Origin: Lacihabitans soyangensis
GTDB lineage: Bacteria > Bacteroidota > Bacteroidia > Cytophagales > Spirosomataceae
DNA length: 64,000 bases
Assembly (NCBI RefSeq): GCF_024343775.1
Contig: NZ_RJUF01000177.1
Span: 44,530 to 108,529, forward strand
Reading direction: 5' to 3'
Below are positions 8,411 through 16,681 of this stretch, one piece after another. The notes under the pieces were generated by a model. That model did not search any database, was not told the origin of the DNA, and saw only the letters and a list, made by a program, of their open reading frames with translations. Numbering within the stretch: position 1 is the stretch's first letter; every line of letters starts with the position of its first letter. Position numbers and translations under genes: made by a program.

Positions 8411-9517
8411 TCAGTTTTTAGCTATTGTATTTGAGAAGCGAAGTGAAAGTTTGCTGATGAATATCGGAATGACTGCTATGGCAATCATCAAAATACCCAT
8501 GTAAATCATGGTAAGGTTATTTGCAAAGAAAGTTCCGAAAGACAGAATTCCTAAAATCAAACCTGAAGAGAAGGGTAATGAGAAGGCTAATATCAATACC
8601 GCGAATTCTATGTTAAAGGTCCGTTTTTCTTTTGCGATTTCGAGATTATCCTCTTTTAGATTAAATGCTGAAATGTGTGCAAATGGCCAAAAACTAGCCG
8701 AACTTAAGGGTACCACCAAGGCCAAAAGCATTAGGTTGGGGTCATGTATTCCCAAAATAGCCACTAACAATGCACTAAATAGGATGCTTATTCCTGCTCT
8801 AAAAAATAACAGCGACACGATGATGCGTTTTTTGCTTTGTTTGAGTTGAACGGCCAATCCTATAAATAACAGAATCAAAGGAGTCATCATGGCACTCGTT
8901 TTGTCAAAAATATCAGTTACCAAAGTTGGGAGGGTTTTGTAACTCACATTGAAAACCAAAAGTAAAATGGCCACAATCATAATAGAGTTGATGGGCTCTT
9001 TCACCATACTCAAAAGCAAGCTTTTAATCTTTGTCCAAGCATTGGCATTTTCGTTTTTGTTGAGTTCCAGAAACATGTTCAGGGCTATGATGTAAAGGAA
9101 AATAAGCACGAAAAACTTATTGCCAACATCAGCCATAGCGGCAATGGCGAGGCTTTTTTCCCCAAGAAATTCTGCCACAAAAGGAAAACATGATAAACCT
9201 GGTGCGAGCGAAGGCATCAGCATTTTTATGGTACGACCTTTCGCAGAGTTTTTATCAATGTTGAAAAAACCGAGGATTGGTGGAATCAAAAAATACAAGA
9301 AGAAGTTAAAAATTACCGTAATTAATGGCACCATGGCTAGTGTGGAGTCTAGCGGAATTTTCATCAAGGCTATAAAGATGGTAGAAGGTAAGGCTACTGT
9401 GAGCACCATTTCCTTAATTCCACCTACCATGTCGTTGTTTTTATATTTTGCTTTAAGAAAAATACCTAGCAAAATAAGAAAAATGAGCGTTAGAGATTTT
9501 TGTAATGCCTCGTTCAT
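8411..9517 (-). CDS. AEC family transporter (auxin efflux carrier-like permease)
   Basis: About 368 residues with ten hydrophobic segments in two halves of five, the AEC/BART layout. Marks include VALPSTIFIALMKIP after the first helices, MPSLAPGLSCFPFVAEF around residue 100, and LVVPLSSASFWPFAHISAF in the second half. AEC permeases move small organic anions such as malate or amino-acid-derived acids. It follows the aminotransferase gene in the same direction, but a strong terminator at 9544-9576 lies between, so it probably has its own promoter. The ATG at 9517 is preferred over GTG at 9520. Confidence 0.82.
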   Translation of the reverse strand: MNEALQKSLTLIFLILLGIFLKAKYKNNDMVGGIKEMVLTVALPSTIFIALMKIPLDSTLAMVPLITVIFNFFLYFLIPPILGFFNIDKNSAKGRTIKMLMPSLAPGLSCFPFVAEFLGEKSLAIAAMADVGNKFFVLIFLYIIALNMFLELNKNENANAWTKIKSLLLSMVKEPINSIMIVAILLLVFNVSYKTLPTLVTDIFDKTSAMMTPLILLFIGLAVQLKQSKKRIIVSLLFFRAGISILFSALLVAILGIHDPNLMLLALVVPLSSASFWPFAHISAFNLKEDNLEIAKEKRTFNIEFAVLILAFSLPFSSGLILGILSFGTFFANNLTMIYMGILMIAIAVIPIFISKLSLRFSNTIAKN

Positions 9518-9543
9518 CACTGAGAGTCTTAAGAATGTTGTTG

Positions 9544-9576
9544 AAAAATCGAGCTGCAGCCTAGGCCACAGCTCGA
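9544..9576 (-). terminator. Terminator at the end of the susC-susD-aminotransferase operon
   Basis: Minus strand: TCGAGCTG paired with CAGCTCGA around a 12-base loop, followed by TTTTT. It begins 23 bases after the aminotransferase stop. Confidence 0.8.
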
Positions 9577-9598
9577 GTATTTATTTTATAAGATAGGG

Positions 9599-10774
9599 TT
9601 AACTCAATTCGGCAAATCCTTTGGTAAACATCTTCATTTCGTCCATGGTACCAATACTTACTCTGCAATAAGTTTGGTTTTGGATGTCAAACGAACGTAC
9701 ACCTACACCTTTATCTGCCATCTTTTTGAGCATTTCTTTTCCGTTCATTTTGATAGGGAAAAGGATAAAATTGGTGTAAGAAGGGATATAAGTATAGCCC
9801 ATTTTGGTCAACTCGCCATAAACATATTCTTTTGCTTCGGCATTGAGTTTGATGCTCATGTCTTGGAATTCTTTGTCGTCGATGGCTGCAGTAGCACCCA
9901 ATATAGATGTCAACGAAATTCCCATTCCGCCTCTCGTGATTTTATTGATAGAGTCAAGGAAACTTGGTAATGCAGCAATGTAACCCACTCTGATGCCAGC
10001 CATACCCATAACTTTTGAGAATGTACGGGCGATGATTACATTTTTCTTTTGGCTCAACAACGAAACCATTGATTCTGTTTGACCAGCGGCTAGCTCTAAG
10101 TAAGCCTCGTCAATGAAAATCGGCACTTTTTCAGACACTCTTGAGCAAAAGTCAATCAATTCTTTGCCTGAAGTCAAACTACCCGTTGGATTGTTTGGAT
10201 TGCAGATATAAACCAATTTGGTGTCTTTGTCAATGGCTGCCTCCATGGCTTTGAGGTCATGTGACCAGTCTTTTTTACAAGGTACAGCCTTCCATTTTGC
10301 ACCTACAGACTCAGCCACTCTGATAAGCGACATATAAGTTGGGTCGGCCGAAACGATGTTTCCGCCATTCATAAACAATACGATGGCCACTTTTTCTAAC
10401 AAATCAGAAGAGCCAGGTCCCATCATGATGTGATCTACTGGCACACCCTCTTTTTTCGAGATTTTCGAAATCAAGTCTGACATTTCTTTCCAAGCGTAAC
10501 GATTGCCGCCCGCTACGGACTCCTTAATGGCGTTTTGAGCACTCATAGGAGGTCCGTAAGGGTTTTCGTTGGCATTTAGTTTGGCTTTAATTATAGGAGG
10601 GGTAAGTGATTCTTCAAGAAAATGCTCACGCATAAAAGGACTATAAATAAGTCTATTTTTGGCGTCAACCTTCAAGGTTGTGGCTGCAAATGCACCCTGC
10701 ATAAGGTGTGGAGCAATACCTAGGCCGCCCAAAGTAAGTAGTCCGTTCTTCAATAAATTACGTCTGTTCATCAT
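9599..10774 (-). CDS. Exported (Tat) PLP-dependent aminotransferase, HisC-like
   Basis: 391 residues. The N-terminus has a twin-arginine signal (MNRRNLLKNG, hydrophobic core, cleavage near AFAATT), indicating export of the folded, cofactor-loaded enzyme. The rest is a class I/II fold-type I aminotransferase closest to histidinol-phosphate aminotransferases: NANENPYGPP (68-77), GPGSSDLLE, NPNNPTG (192-198), the PLP lysine Lys254 in RTFSKVMGMAG, and a late RVSIGTMDEM. It is the last gene of the susC-susD-lipoprotein group, 22 bases downstream of the lipoprotein gene. A periplasmic location fits processing of an imported amino compound; the substrate is unknown. Confidence 0.87.
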   Translation of the reverse strand: MMNRRNLLKNGLLTLGGLGIAPHLMQGAFAATTLKVDAKNRLIYSPFMREHFLEESLTPPIIKAKLNANENPYGPPMSAQNAIKESVAGGNRYAWKEMSDLISKISKKEGVPVDHIMMGPGSSDLLEKVAIVLFMNGGNIVSADPTYMSLIRVAESVGAKWKAVPCKKDWSHDLKAMEAAIDKDTKLVYICNPNNPTGSLTSGKELIDFCSRVSEKVPIFIDEAYLELAAGQTESMVSLLSQKKNVIIARTFSKVMGMAGIRVGYIAALPSFLDSINKITRGGMGISLTSILGATAAIDDKEFQDMSIKLNAEAKEYVYGELTKMGYTYIPSYTNFILFPIKMNGKEMLKKMADKGVGVRSFDIQNQTYCRVSIGTMDEMKMFTKGFAELS

Positions 10775-10796
10775 TGTTTTGCTATTTAAAGTTTGA

Positions 10797-11270
10797 TTAT
10801 TTACCAGTGATTATGAAATATTTCGAAAATGGAACCTCTTTGTAAATTCCTGATGCCGTTAGTCTTACAGAAGATCCAGCCTTTGGAGCGGCCACTCCTA
10901 AAGATGCCCAAGAGGTGGATAATACTGCCACACCTTTTGCATCGGTTGAAACTTCTTTGATTACTGCTCCTGAACGTAGTTTGAAAGTGATTTTCACGCC
11001 AGAAACAGGGAGTGAGTCAATACCCACTTTGTAGTCAAGAATACCTGTTTTGTCCAACTCAAGTACCCTAAGGTTGACGCTAGCATCTGAAGCCACTAGT
11101 GCTGGAACACTCGGTTCTGTTGTCATTCCACTTGAGAGAACTCCATCACTTCCTTGTACTAAAAGTAGAACTGGTGATACAACTCTTGCCACGAATGGGT
11201 CAGCTTTTTCGCAAGAAGCGAAGCTTGCTCCCAAAAGTGCTATTACGAATATGTTTATTAATTTCTTCAT
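10797..11270 (-). CDS. Small lipoprotein of the SusCD operon
   Basis: 157 residues from the ATG at 11270 (MKKLINIFVIALLG), chosen because the upstream possibility at 11303 overlaps susD and lacks a signal start. The lipobox is LLGASFASC, with lipidated Cys near residue 19. The mature part is a single beta-rich domain: VSPVLLLVQGSDGVL, then VSGVKITFKLRSGAVI and VSTDAKGVAVLSTSW, resembling a bacterial Ig-like fold. It starts 14 bases after susD and is probably a surface or periplasmic accessory binding protein. No family name can be given. Confidence 0.75.
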   Translation of the reverse strand: MKKLINIFVIALLGASFASCEKADPFVARVVSPVLLLVQGSDGVLSSGMTTEPSVPALVASDASVNLRVLELDKTGILDYKVGIDSLPVSGVKITFKLRSGAVIKEVSTDAKGVAVLSTSWASLGVAAPKAGSSVRLTASGIYKEVPFSKYFIITGK

Positions 11271-11284
11271 GATTTTTCTATGAT

Positions 11285-12742
11285 TTATTTTTCTGACCAC
11301 CAAAGTTTTGCTTGCATGTCGTCTTTACCAATTAGGCTTATTCCGGCATCTAGTTTGGTTTTGTTCAACGAATACTCTGTAGTTGGGTAAGGCAATCGGG
11401 TTGGAATTACACCGTTGTTTTCAAAAACTGCTCTTGGATCTTTTGGTGGCATAACTGGGAAGCCCGTTCTGCGATATTCCGTCCAAGCCTCTACTCCCTG
11501 TCCGAAAAGGGCAATCCATTTTTGATCTAGGATTTTCTCTTTGCTAACTGGCCCTACCGTAGTAAAGTAGTCAGCAGGCATAGTAGCCCCAAATTGTCCA
11601 AACGAAGCTGTGATACCTTTTTTGAAATAATCGTCAGCAATTCCTGATATGTCTCCGTCTATCGCAGCTTCCGCTAAATCAAGTAGAAGTTCGCTGTAGG
11701 TCATCAGAACACTGGGGGCACTAGCTTTGGTAAAGTAATTACCTAGTGTAGCTGCCGAACTCAAATAGGTGGTGGCAATGGCATCTGGTAATCCGTTTGG
11801 AATTCCCTCATAAACACCTTTCACTGGAGTACCGAATACCGCTAATCTGGTGTCTTTAAGAGCCAAAAGTTTGTCAACAACAGTCTTGCTTAAGTTCCAG
11901 TCTGTTCTTCCGCCTACAATCATTACCTCGTTGAACTCGTTGTTTGAAGGACGAGAATCTGTATTTTTCAACACTGCATTGTCATCATTTGAGGTAAAAA
12001 TTGGATACGTTGAAGGGTTACCAAGAATTTCTGCTAAAACTGCCTTAGATTCAGCGGCTTTTTTGGCGGCTTGTCTGTTGGCTAATCGTACTCTTAATGA
12101 GTTCGCAAATTTCTTCCATTTTAAGATATCACCGTTGTAAAGTATATCACCCGAAACGGCTGGACCTCCTACTTTTAGTTTTTCGTTTGCTTCTTTCAAA
12201 TCTGCCAAAAGACCAGAATATACCACCTCCATACTGTCGAAAGATGGATTGTAAACGGGCTCAGCGGCCGAACCTTTTATGGCTTCTTTGTAAGGAATTG
12301 GTCCGTAAAGATCTGTCAACAATGAAAAAGTCCATGACCTCATTACCAAGGCAATTCCCTCGTAATTGGTATTTGGCAAGTTTCCGTCGGCCTTAGACTG
12401 CTCTACAATTCTTTGGAAATTTACCAGTCCATCGTTATAAAATGACTTCCAGGTATTGTTGTAAAAAGTAGGTGTTATACCATAATTGTCGCCTTCGTTA
12501 GAGTAAATATTACGAGATAACTGCTGCACCCAAAGCATGGCTCCGTCAATATTTAATCTTTCAAAACGGGCATTGCCTCCCCAGTAGCGGTCTACGCTTC
12601 TTTCAATTGCATAAGGCAACAAATACTGTGGGCTGATGTTTGTAGGGTTGTTTGGGTCGGTGTTCATTTCGTCGAAACCGTCGGTGCAAGAGAAAATGCT
12701 CAAGCAAAAAACACCCAGGAATATCAAACTTTTATTTTTCAT
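11285..12742 (-). CDS. SusD/RagB family nutrient-binding outer-membrane lipoprotein (SusD-like_2 type)
   Basis: 485 residues with a lipoprotein signal (FCLSIFSC). The mature N-terminus DGFDEMNTDPNNPTNISPQYLLP is typical of the SusD-like_2 branch, and helical TPR-like repeats follow (for example ALVMRSWTFSLLTDLYGPIPYKEA). Near the C-terminus, WIALFGQGVEAWTEYRRTGFP is the conserved closing motif. SusD-like proteins form the lid on the SusC channel. This branch is often linked to peptides or amino compounds rather than glycans, which would suit the downstream aminotransferase; that link is inference. It starts 20 bases after susC. Confidence 0.93.
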   Translation of the reverse strand: MKNKSLIFLGVFCLSIFSCTDGFDEMNTDPNNPTNISPQYLLPYAIERSVDRYWGGNARFERLNIDGAMLWVQQLSRNIYSNEGDNYGITPTFYNNTWKSFYNDGLVNFQRIVEQSKADGNLPNTNYEGIALVMRSWTFSLLTDLYGPIPYKEAIKGSAAEPVYNPSFDSMEVVYSGLLADLKEANEKLKVGGPAVSGDILYNGDILKWKKFANSLRVRLANRQAAKKAAESKAVLAEILGNPSTYPIFTSNDDNAVLKNTDSRPSNNEFNEVMIVGGRTDWNLSKTVVDKLLALKDTRLAVFGTPVKGVYEGIPNGLPDAIATTYLSSAATLGNYFTKASAPSVLMTYSELLLDLAEAAIDGDISGIADDYFKKGITASFGQFGATMPADYFTTVGPVSKEKILDQKWIALFGQGVEAWTEYRRTGFPVMPPKDPRAVFENNGVIPTRLPYPTTEYSLNKTKLDAGISLIGKDDMQAKLWWSEK

Positions 12743-12762
12743 AATTCTGAAATTTTAATTGA

Positions 12763-15700
12763 TTAAAAACCAAGATTTAGATTGAAACCTAAGCTTCTTG
12801 AATTTGGCAATTCGCCATAAGCAAAACCTTGAGAGTTACCTCCGAATCTGTCTACTTCAGGGTCGATATGCGGCGTGTTTTTAAATAATATGGCTAGGTT
12901 TCTACCCACTACTGAAAACTTCGCACTTTGGATTTTTAGTTTTTGAGCAATTCTGTCTGGTATTTTATAGCCAAAAGACATCTCTCTCAACTTCACGTAA
13001 GTGCCATCATGTATAGATGCCTCGTGGAATCTTCTTGGATTGTTAAAACCATATAGTTGATTGGCCGCTACTACTACATCATTGGCAACATAATTAGGCT
13101 TTTCGGCTGTTCCGATGTTCATCACACCTGTACCGATAACCCCTTCTTCTCTACCAATGGCCGTTTCTTCGTATTGGCCGGTCCATCTGGCTGTACCAGT
13201 ACCCTCATCGAACAAGTCGCCACCTATTTTAGCATCTACTAAGGCACTCAATACAAATCTTTTGTAGGTAAATGAGTTACTAAATCCACCTGTCCATTTT
13301 GGTTGTACGTTGCCTAGTATTTTTGGTGTATTATCTACAACTGGTAATCCGTTGTTGTAAACCACCTGACCGTCAGGCGAACGAACGAATCCAATACCGA
13401 AAAGTGTACCGTACGGTTGACCTACTTTGGCTATAGAGATAAGACCTCTTCTTTCTTGTAAAGTGTAAGTGTCGAGGCCTTCGGCGAGCTCTTCTACCAA
13501 GTTTCTGTTTCTTGCATAGTTTAGACCGATCTCCCATTTCAGTTTACTGCTTGAACTCAATGGAGAACCCGAAAGAGAAATTTCTACGCCCTTATTTGAT
13601 ATTTTACCAGCGTTCAATATACGTTTGTCATATCCACTTGCTTTGGAAATCTCTACTCCAAGTATTTGGTTTTTAGTAGTTTGGTTGTAGTAGGTTGCAT
13701 CTAACGATAGTCTATTTTTCAAGAATTTCAAATCTAAACCAAACTCTATACCTGTTGTGATTTCTGGCTTTAGTGTGGCGTTTGAAATCGTCAAGTTTTC
13801 GAAATACTGAGGAACGCTACCGTTCCAAGAACCTGCTGCTCTAAAGGTTTGTTCTAGTTGATAAGGATCGGCGTCGTTTCCTACTTGTGCCCATGATGCC
13901 CTCACTTTTCCATAAGATAAAATAGGGTTTGAAATCGAAAGCAAATCTGTTAGAACCGCACTGCCAGAAACCGAAGGATAAAAGTATGATCTATCGATTG
14001 AAGGTAATGTGCTCGACCAATCGTTACGTGCCGAAACATCTAAGAATAAAGCATTCTTGTAGCCAAACTGAGAGGAAGCGTAAACACTTTGTACCTCTGA
14101 TTCAGTAATTGTACTGGCTACAGTGTTTTGACTAGGATTCGAGTTTCCAAGATTATATACACCATCCACTACCAATTCTGCAACGTTGGTGAAGTTTCTT
14201 TTATAGAAATTCGTTCTTTGTGCTCCTCCAGCTGATGCTACCAAAGAGAAGTTTTTACCAAACATTCTGTCGTAAGTCAATAGGAAATCATGGTTGGTTT
14301 CTTGGCTTCTCAATACTTCCTCTGAGTATCTTCCTGGAGTTTTGTTTCCGTTTCTTACTCTTTCGAAGTTATATATGTTGGTTCTAGTATCAGTCCATAT
14401 GTCTGTGCCTGTTCTTATTAAAGCCTTTAGGTTTTCATTGATTTTTATGTTCAATGAGATGTTGCCCACAAGTCTATCTTTGTCGTTAATATTTGGTAAT
14501 AATTCGTTTGCATAGAATGGGTTAGTGAAGAAAGTATGCTGCCAGTTTGGTGGGTCACTGTCTGGAAGTCTACCGGCCACAGCTCTTTGAATATGCACGC
14601 CCGTGTAATCCCTCCAGTTAGCAAGCTGATCCCAAGAAACATGCCTGTGTGACCAAATAAATTGGTCTCCACCTGTAAAGGTTCTGTTTCCACCCGATTT
14701 AATATACTCGCCAGAAGTGTTTACTGACAAGAATTTGTTGATGGTATAGGCCGAGTTGAGCTTGAAGTTGTTTCTGTTGAAACCATTGAACGCAGCTATA
14801 CCTTTTTGAGTGAGGTTAGAGTAACTCATTCTGAAGCTTCCTTTGTCGTTTCCACCTGAAAGGGCTATTGAATTGGTAGCGGATGTACCCGTATCCCAAA
14901 ATTCCTCCCAGTTGTTGGGTTGTGGAGTTAAAGGAGCCACGTCTTTACCTGTCCACCATTGTCTAACTAATCTACCATCCATTGGTGCACCCCAGCTTTC
15001 GTCAGTTCCATCCGTTCCGGTGGTTCTACCCGGAATAACCGAGCCGTAAGCTGCAGCATATTGGCTGTAGGCGTCTGGAGCAATCACACCACTCCAACCA
15101 TCTGAATACCAAGTTCTGTAGCCATTTCCGCCACCGTAAATGTCTTGAAAATCAGGCTTTACCAATGGTCTTTCTACTGTGTAGTTGGTGTTGAATTCTA
15201 TACCAAGTCCTTTGGTGCCAGCACCGTTTTTGGTGGTAATCAGGATTACGCCGTTTGCGGCTCTTGAACCATACAATGCCGCGGCATTGGGTCCTTTAAG
15301 TACTGATACTTCTTTGATGTTATCTGGATTGATTTCCGAAATACCACCTCCAAATTGTTTGTTATTATCTTGTTGTAAAGGCACACCATCTACCACAATG
15401 AGCGGTTGGTTGTTACCCGAAACCGACGAAGAACCTCTGATTTGGATAGTTGAGCCACTTCCTGGGCCTCCGTTAGCACTTATTCTTACACCAGCTACTT
15501 TGCCTGAAAGGGCATTGGCCACATTAGTAGATCTCGACTCTGTCAGATTTTCGCCTTTCACTTCTTGTTGTGAAAAGCCCAACGACTTTTTTTCTCTTGA
15601 AATACCCAGTGCAGTTACGACTACCTCGTTTAGAAGTTTAGAATCTGTTTCCATCAGAATGTCCAGGGTAGTTTTAGATTTTACTGCCACTTCCATAGGT

Positions 15701-15942
15701 GTAAAACCTATAGCACTAAAAACCAAAACGGCATCGGGGTTTGTCAATGTAACAGAGAACTTTCCTTGAGAGTCTGTTACGGTACCTTGGCTGGTGCCCT
15801 TTACTAATACGGATACGCCAGGTAGAATGCCATCAGACACTGAGCTGACGATGCCCGTGACCTTTTTCTCTTGTGCCATCATGAGCACTGGTGCGAAAAG
15901 AAGGATAAAACTTAATCGTAGAATTCTCTTCATCTTTTTCAT
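12763..15942 (-). CDS. SusC/RagA family TonB-linked outer-membrane transporter
   Basis: 1059 residues. After a signal peptide (to about residue 23) comes a carboxypeptidase-regulatory-like domain with KVTGIVSSVSDGILPGVSVLVKGT, then the family signature NEVVVTALGI, then a TonB plug with VANALSGKVAGVRI and SIQIRGSSS-type sequence followed by PLIVVDGVPL. A large 22-strand beta-barrel fills the rest and ends with SLGFNLNLGF, the terminal aromatic typical of barrel proteins. It moves a SusD-captured substrate through the outer membrane using TonB energy. First gene of its operon, behind a structured leader. Confidence 0.95.
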   Translation of the reverse strand: MKKMKRILRLSFILLFAPVLMMAQEKKVTGIVSSVSDGILPGVSVLVKGTSQGTVTDSQGKFSVTLTNPDAVLVFSAIGFTPMEVAVKSKTTLDILMETDSKLLNEVVVTALGISREKKSLGFSQQEVKGENLTESRSTNVANALSGKVAGVRISANGGPGSGSTIQIRGSSSVSGNNQPLIVVDGVPLQQDNNKQFGGGISEINPDNIKEVSVLKGPNAAALYGSRAANGVILITTKNGAGTKGLGIEFNTNYTVERPLVKPDFQDIYGGGNGYRTWYSDGWSGVIAPDAYSQYAAAYGSVIPGRTTGTDGTDESWGAPMDGRLVRQWWTGKDVAPLTPQPNNWEEFWDTGTSATNSIALSGGNDKGSFRMSYSNLTQKGIAAFNGFNRNNFKLNSAYTINKFLSVNTSGEYIKSGGNRTFTGGDQFIWSHRHVSWDQLANWRDYTGVHIQRAVAGRLPDSDPPNWQHTFFTNPFYANELLPNINDKDRLVGNISLNIKINENLKALIRTGTDIWTDTRTNIYNFERVRNGNKTPGRYSEEVLRSQETNHDFLLTYDRMFGKNFSLVASAGGAQRTNFYKRNFTNVAELVVDGVYNLGNSNPSQNTVASTITESEVQSVYASSQFGYKNALFLDVSARNDWSSTLPSIDRSYFYPSVSGSAVLTDLLSISNPILSYGKVRASWAQVGNDADPYQLEQTFRAAGSWNGSVPQYFENLTISNATLKPEITTGIEFGLDLKFLKNRLSLDATYYNQTTKNQILGVEISKASGYDKRILNAGKISNKGVEISLSGSPLSSSSKLKWEIGLNYARNRNLVEELAEGLDTYTLQERRGLISIAKVGQPYGTLFGIGFVRSPDGQVVYNNGLPVVDNTPKILGNVQPKWTGGFSNSFTYKRFVLSALVDAKIGGDLFDEGTGTARWTGQYEETAIGREEGVIGTGVMNIGTAEKPNYVANDVVVAANQLYGFNNPRRFHEASIHDGTYVKLREMSFGYKIPDRIAQKLKIQSAKFSVVGRNLAILFKNTPHIDPEVDRFGGNSQGFAYGELPNSRSLGFNLNLGF

Positions 15943-15966
15943 TGGTTAACAGTTTAGATAATAAAT

Positions 15967-16033
15967 GCCACCATCGCCATAGCGAATGCAAAACTCCGAC
16001 CGCTCAGTGTTAGATAGGCTAAGCTTCGGTGGC
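15967..16033 (-). promoter_or_regulatory. Predicted structured 5' leader (three-way junction) of susC
   Basis: Read on the minus strand, these 67 bases close with GCCACC/GGTGGC (6 bp, perfect). Inside are GCTTAG paired with CTGAGC (6 bp, one G-U) around an 11-base loop, and TCGC/GCGA around TATG. The unpaired junction strand is GGTCGGAGTTTTGCAT. The closing stem ends 24 bases before the susC ATG, so the fold sits where it could influence ribosome access. It matches no riboswitch consensus I know; hand folding only. Confidence 0.45.
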
Positions 16034-16052
16034 AAAGTCTTCAAATGGTTTG

Positions 16053-16066
16053 AGGTCATTTGACCT
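16053..16066. promoter_or_regulatory. Inverted repeat AGGTCA-TT-TGACCT, possible operator
   Basis: A perfect 6+6 bp inverted repeat with a 2-base centre, 20 bases upstream of the susC leader stem. It could be an operator for a dimeric regulator or a short RNA hairpin. No regulator is encoded next to it. Confidence 0.35.
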
Positions 16067-16681
16067 TACCCACTTTTAAAATCTTATTAAATTTATTGTC
16101 GTTGTACTGACTCAAAGAGCCCTTAGAAATCCGCTTATATTTAGTTGTGTCAAAAAAGGATACCTTTTAAATATTCACTTTCTGCGGTCGGAAATGAATA
16201 CTTGAAGAATTATAAATATTGTAATTTTTTAATATTTATGTACCAATATTAATGAGGTGAATTTTATTTAAAAAATTATTTTAAATAAAAAGAGGACTAA
16301 ATTTGAATAATATTGAAATAGGTAAACTAAAAATCAGTTTTGTTCAATATTGGAAGAATATTTTAAGAAAATTCAAGAATTCTTTATTGGGTTCTTTTTT
16401 TAAATTGGACAATTTTTAAACTTGTTTTTTATGATTTTCAAAAAAATATAGCAAAGATGTCAAATATTAAAACATATTTTTCTCATTTTTTCAAAAAAAT
16501 AGAATAAAAACCGATTTTTTGAAACATGTGTACATTTTAGTCAGATTTGTATTATTTCTATGGATGTTTTTAGATGAACCAAGAAGCGATTGTGCTGAAA
16601 TAGGTATTATGAACCATAAAAATAACGCCAAAATCCTAATAGGTTTTGTTGTTTTTTTGAGCAAGTAAATAGTGACAAATC

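Larger units (their letters stand above)
15943..16681. other. Long AT-rich region upstream of susC
   Basis: 739 bases without a supported gene. The part next to susC (15967-16066) has structured, GC-richer sequence listed separately. From about 16080 to 16680 the DNA is very AT-rich with A and T runs. No sigma/anti-sigma pair, as often found next to susC genes, is present here. Confidence 0.6.

Noticed and set aside
9120..9596. 158-codon plus-strand frame opposite the AEC transporter
   Set aside because: Shadow of a well-supported gene on the other strand.
15185..15769. 194-codon plus-strand frame opposite susC
   Set aside because: It is antisense to a clear SusC gene; composition reflects the complementary coding frame and it has no recognisable domain.
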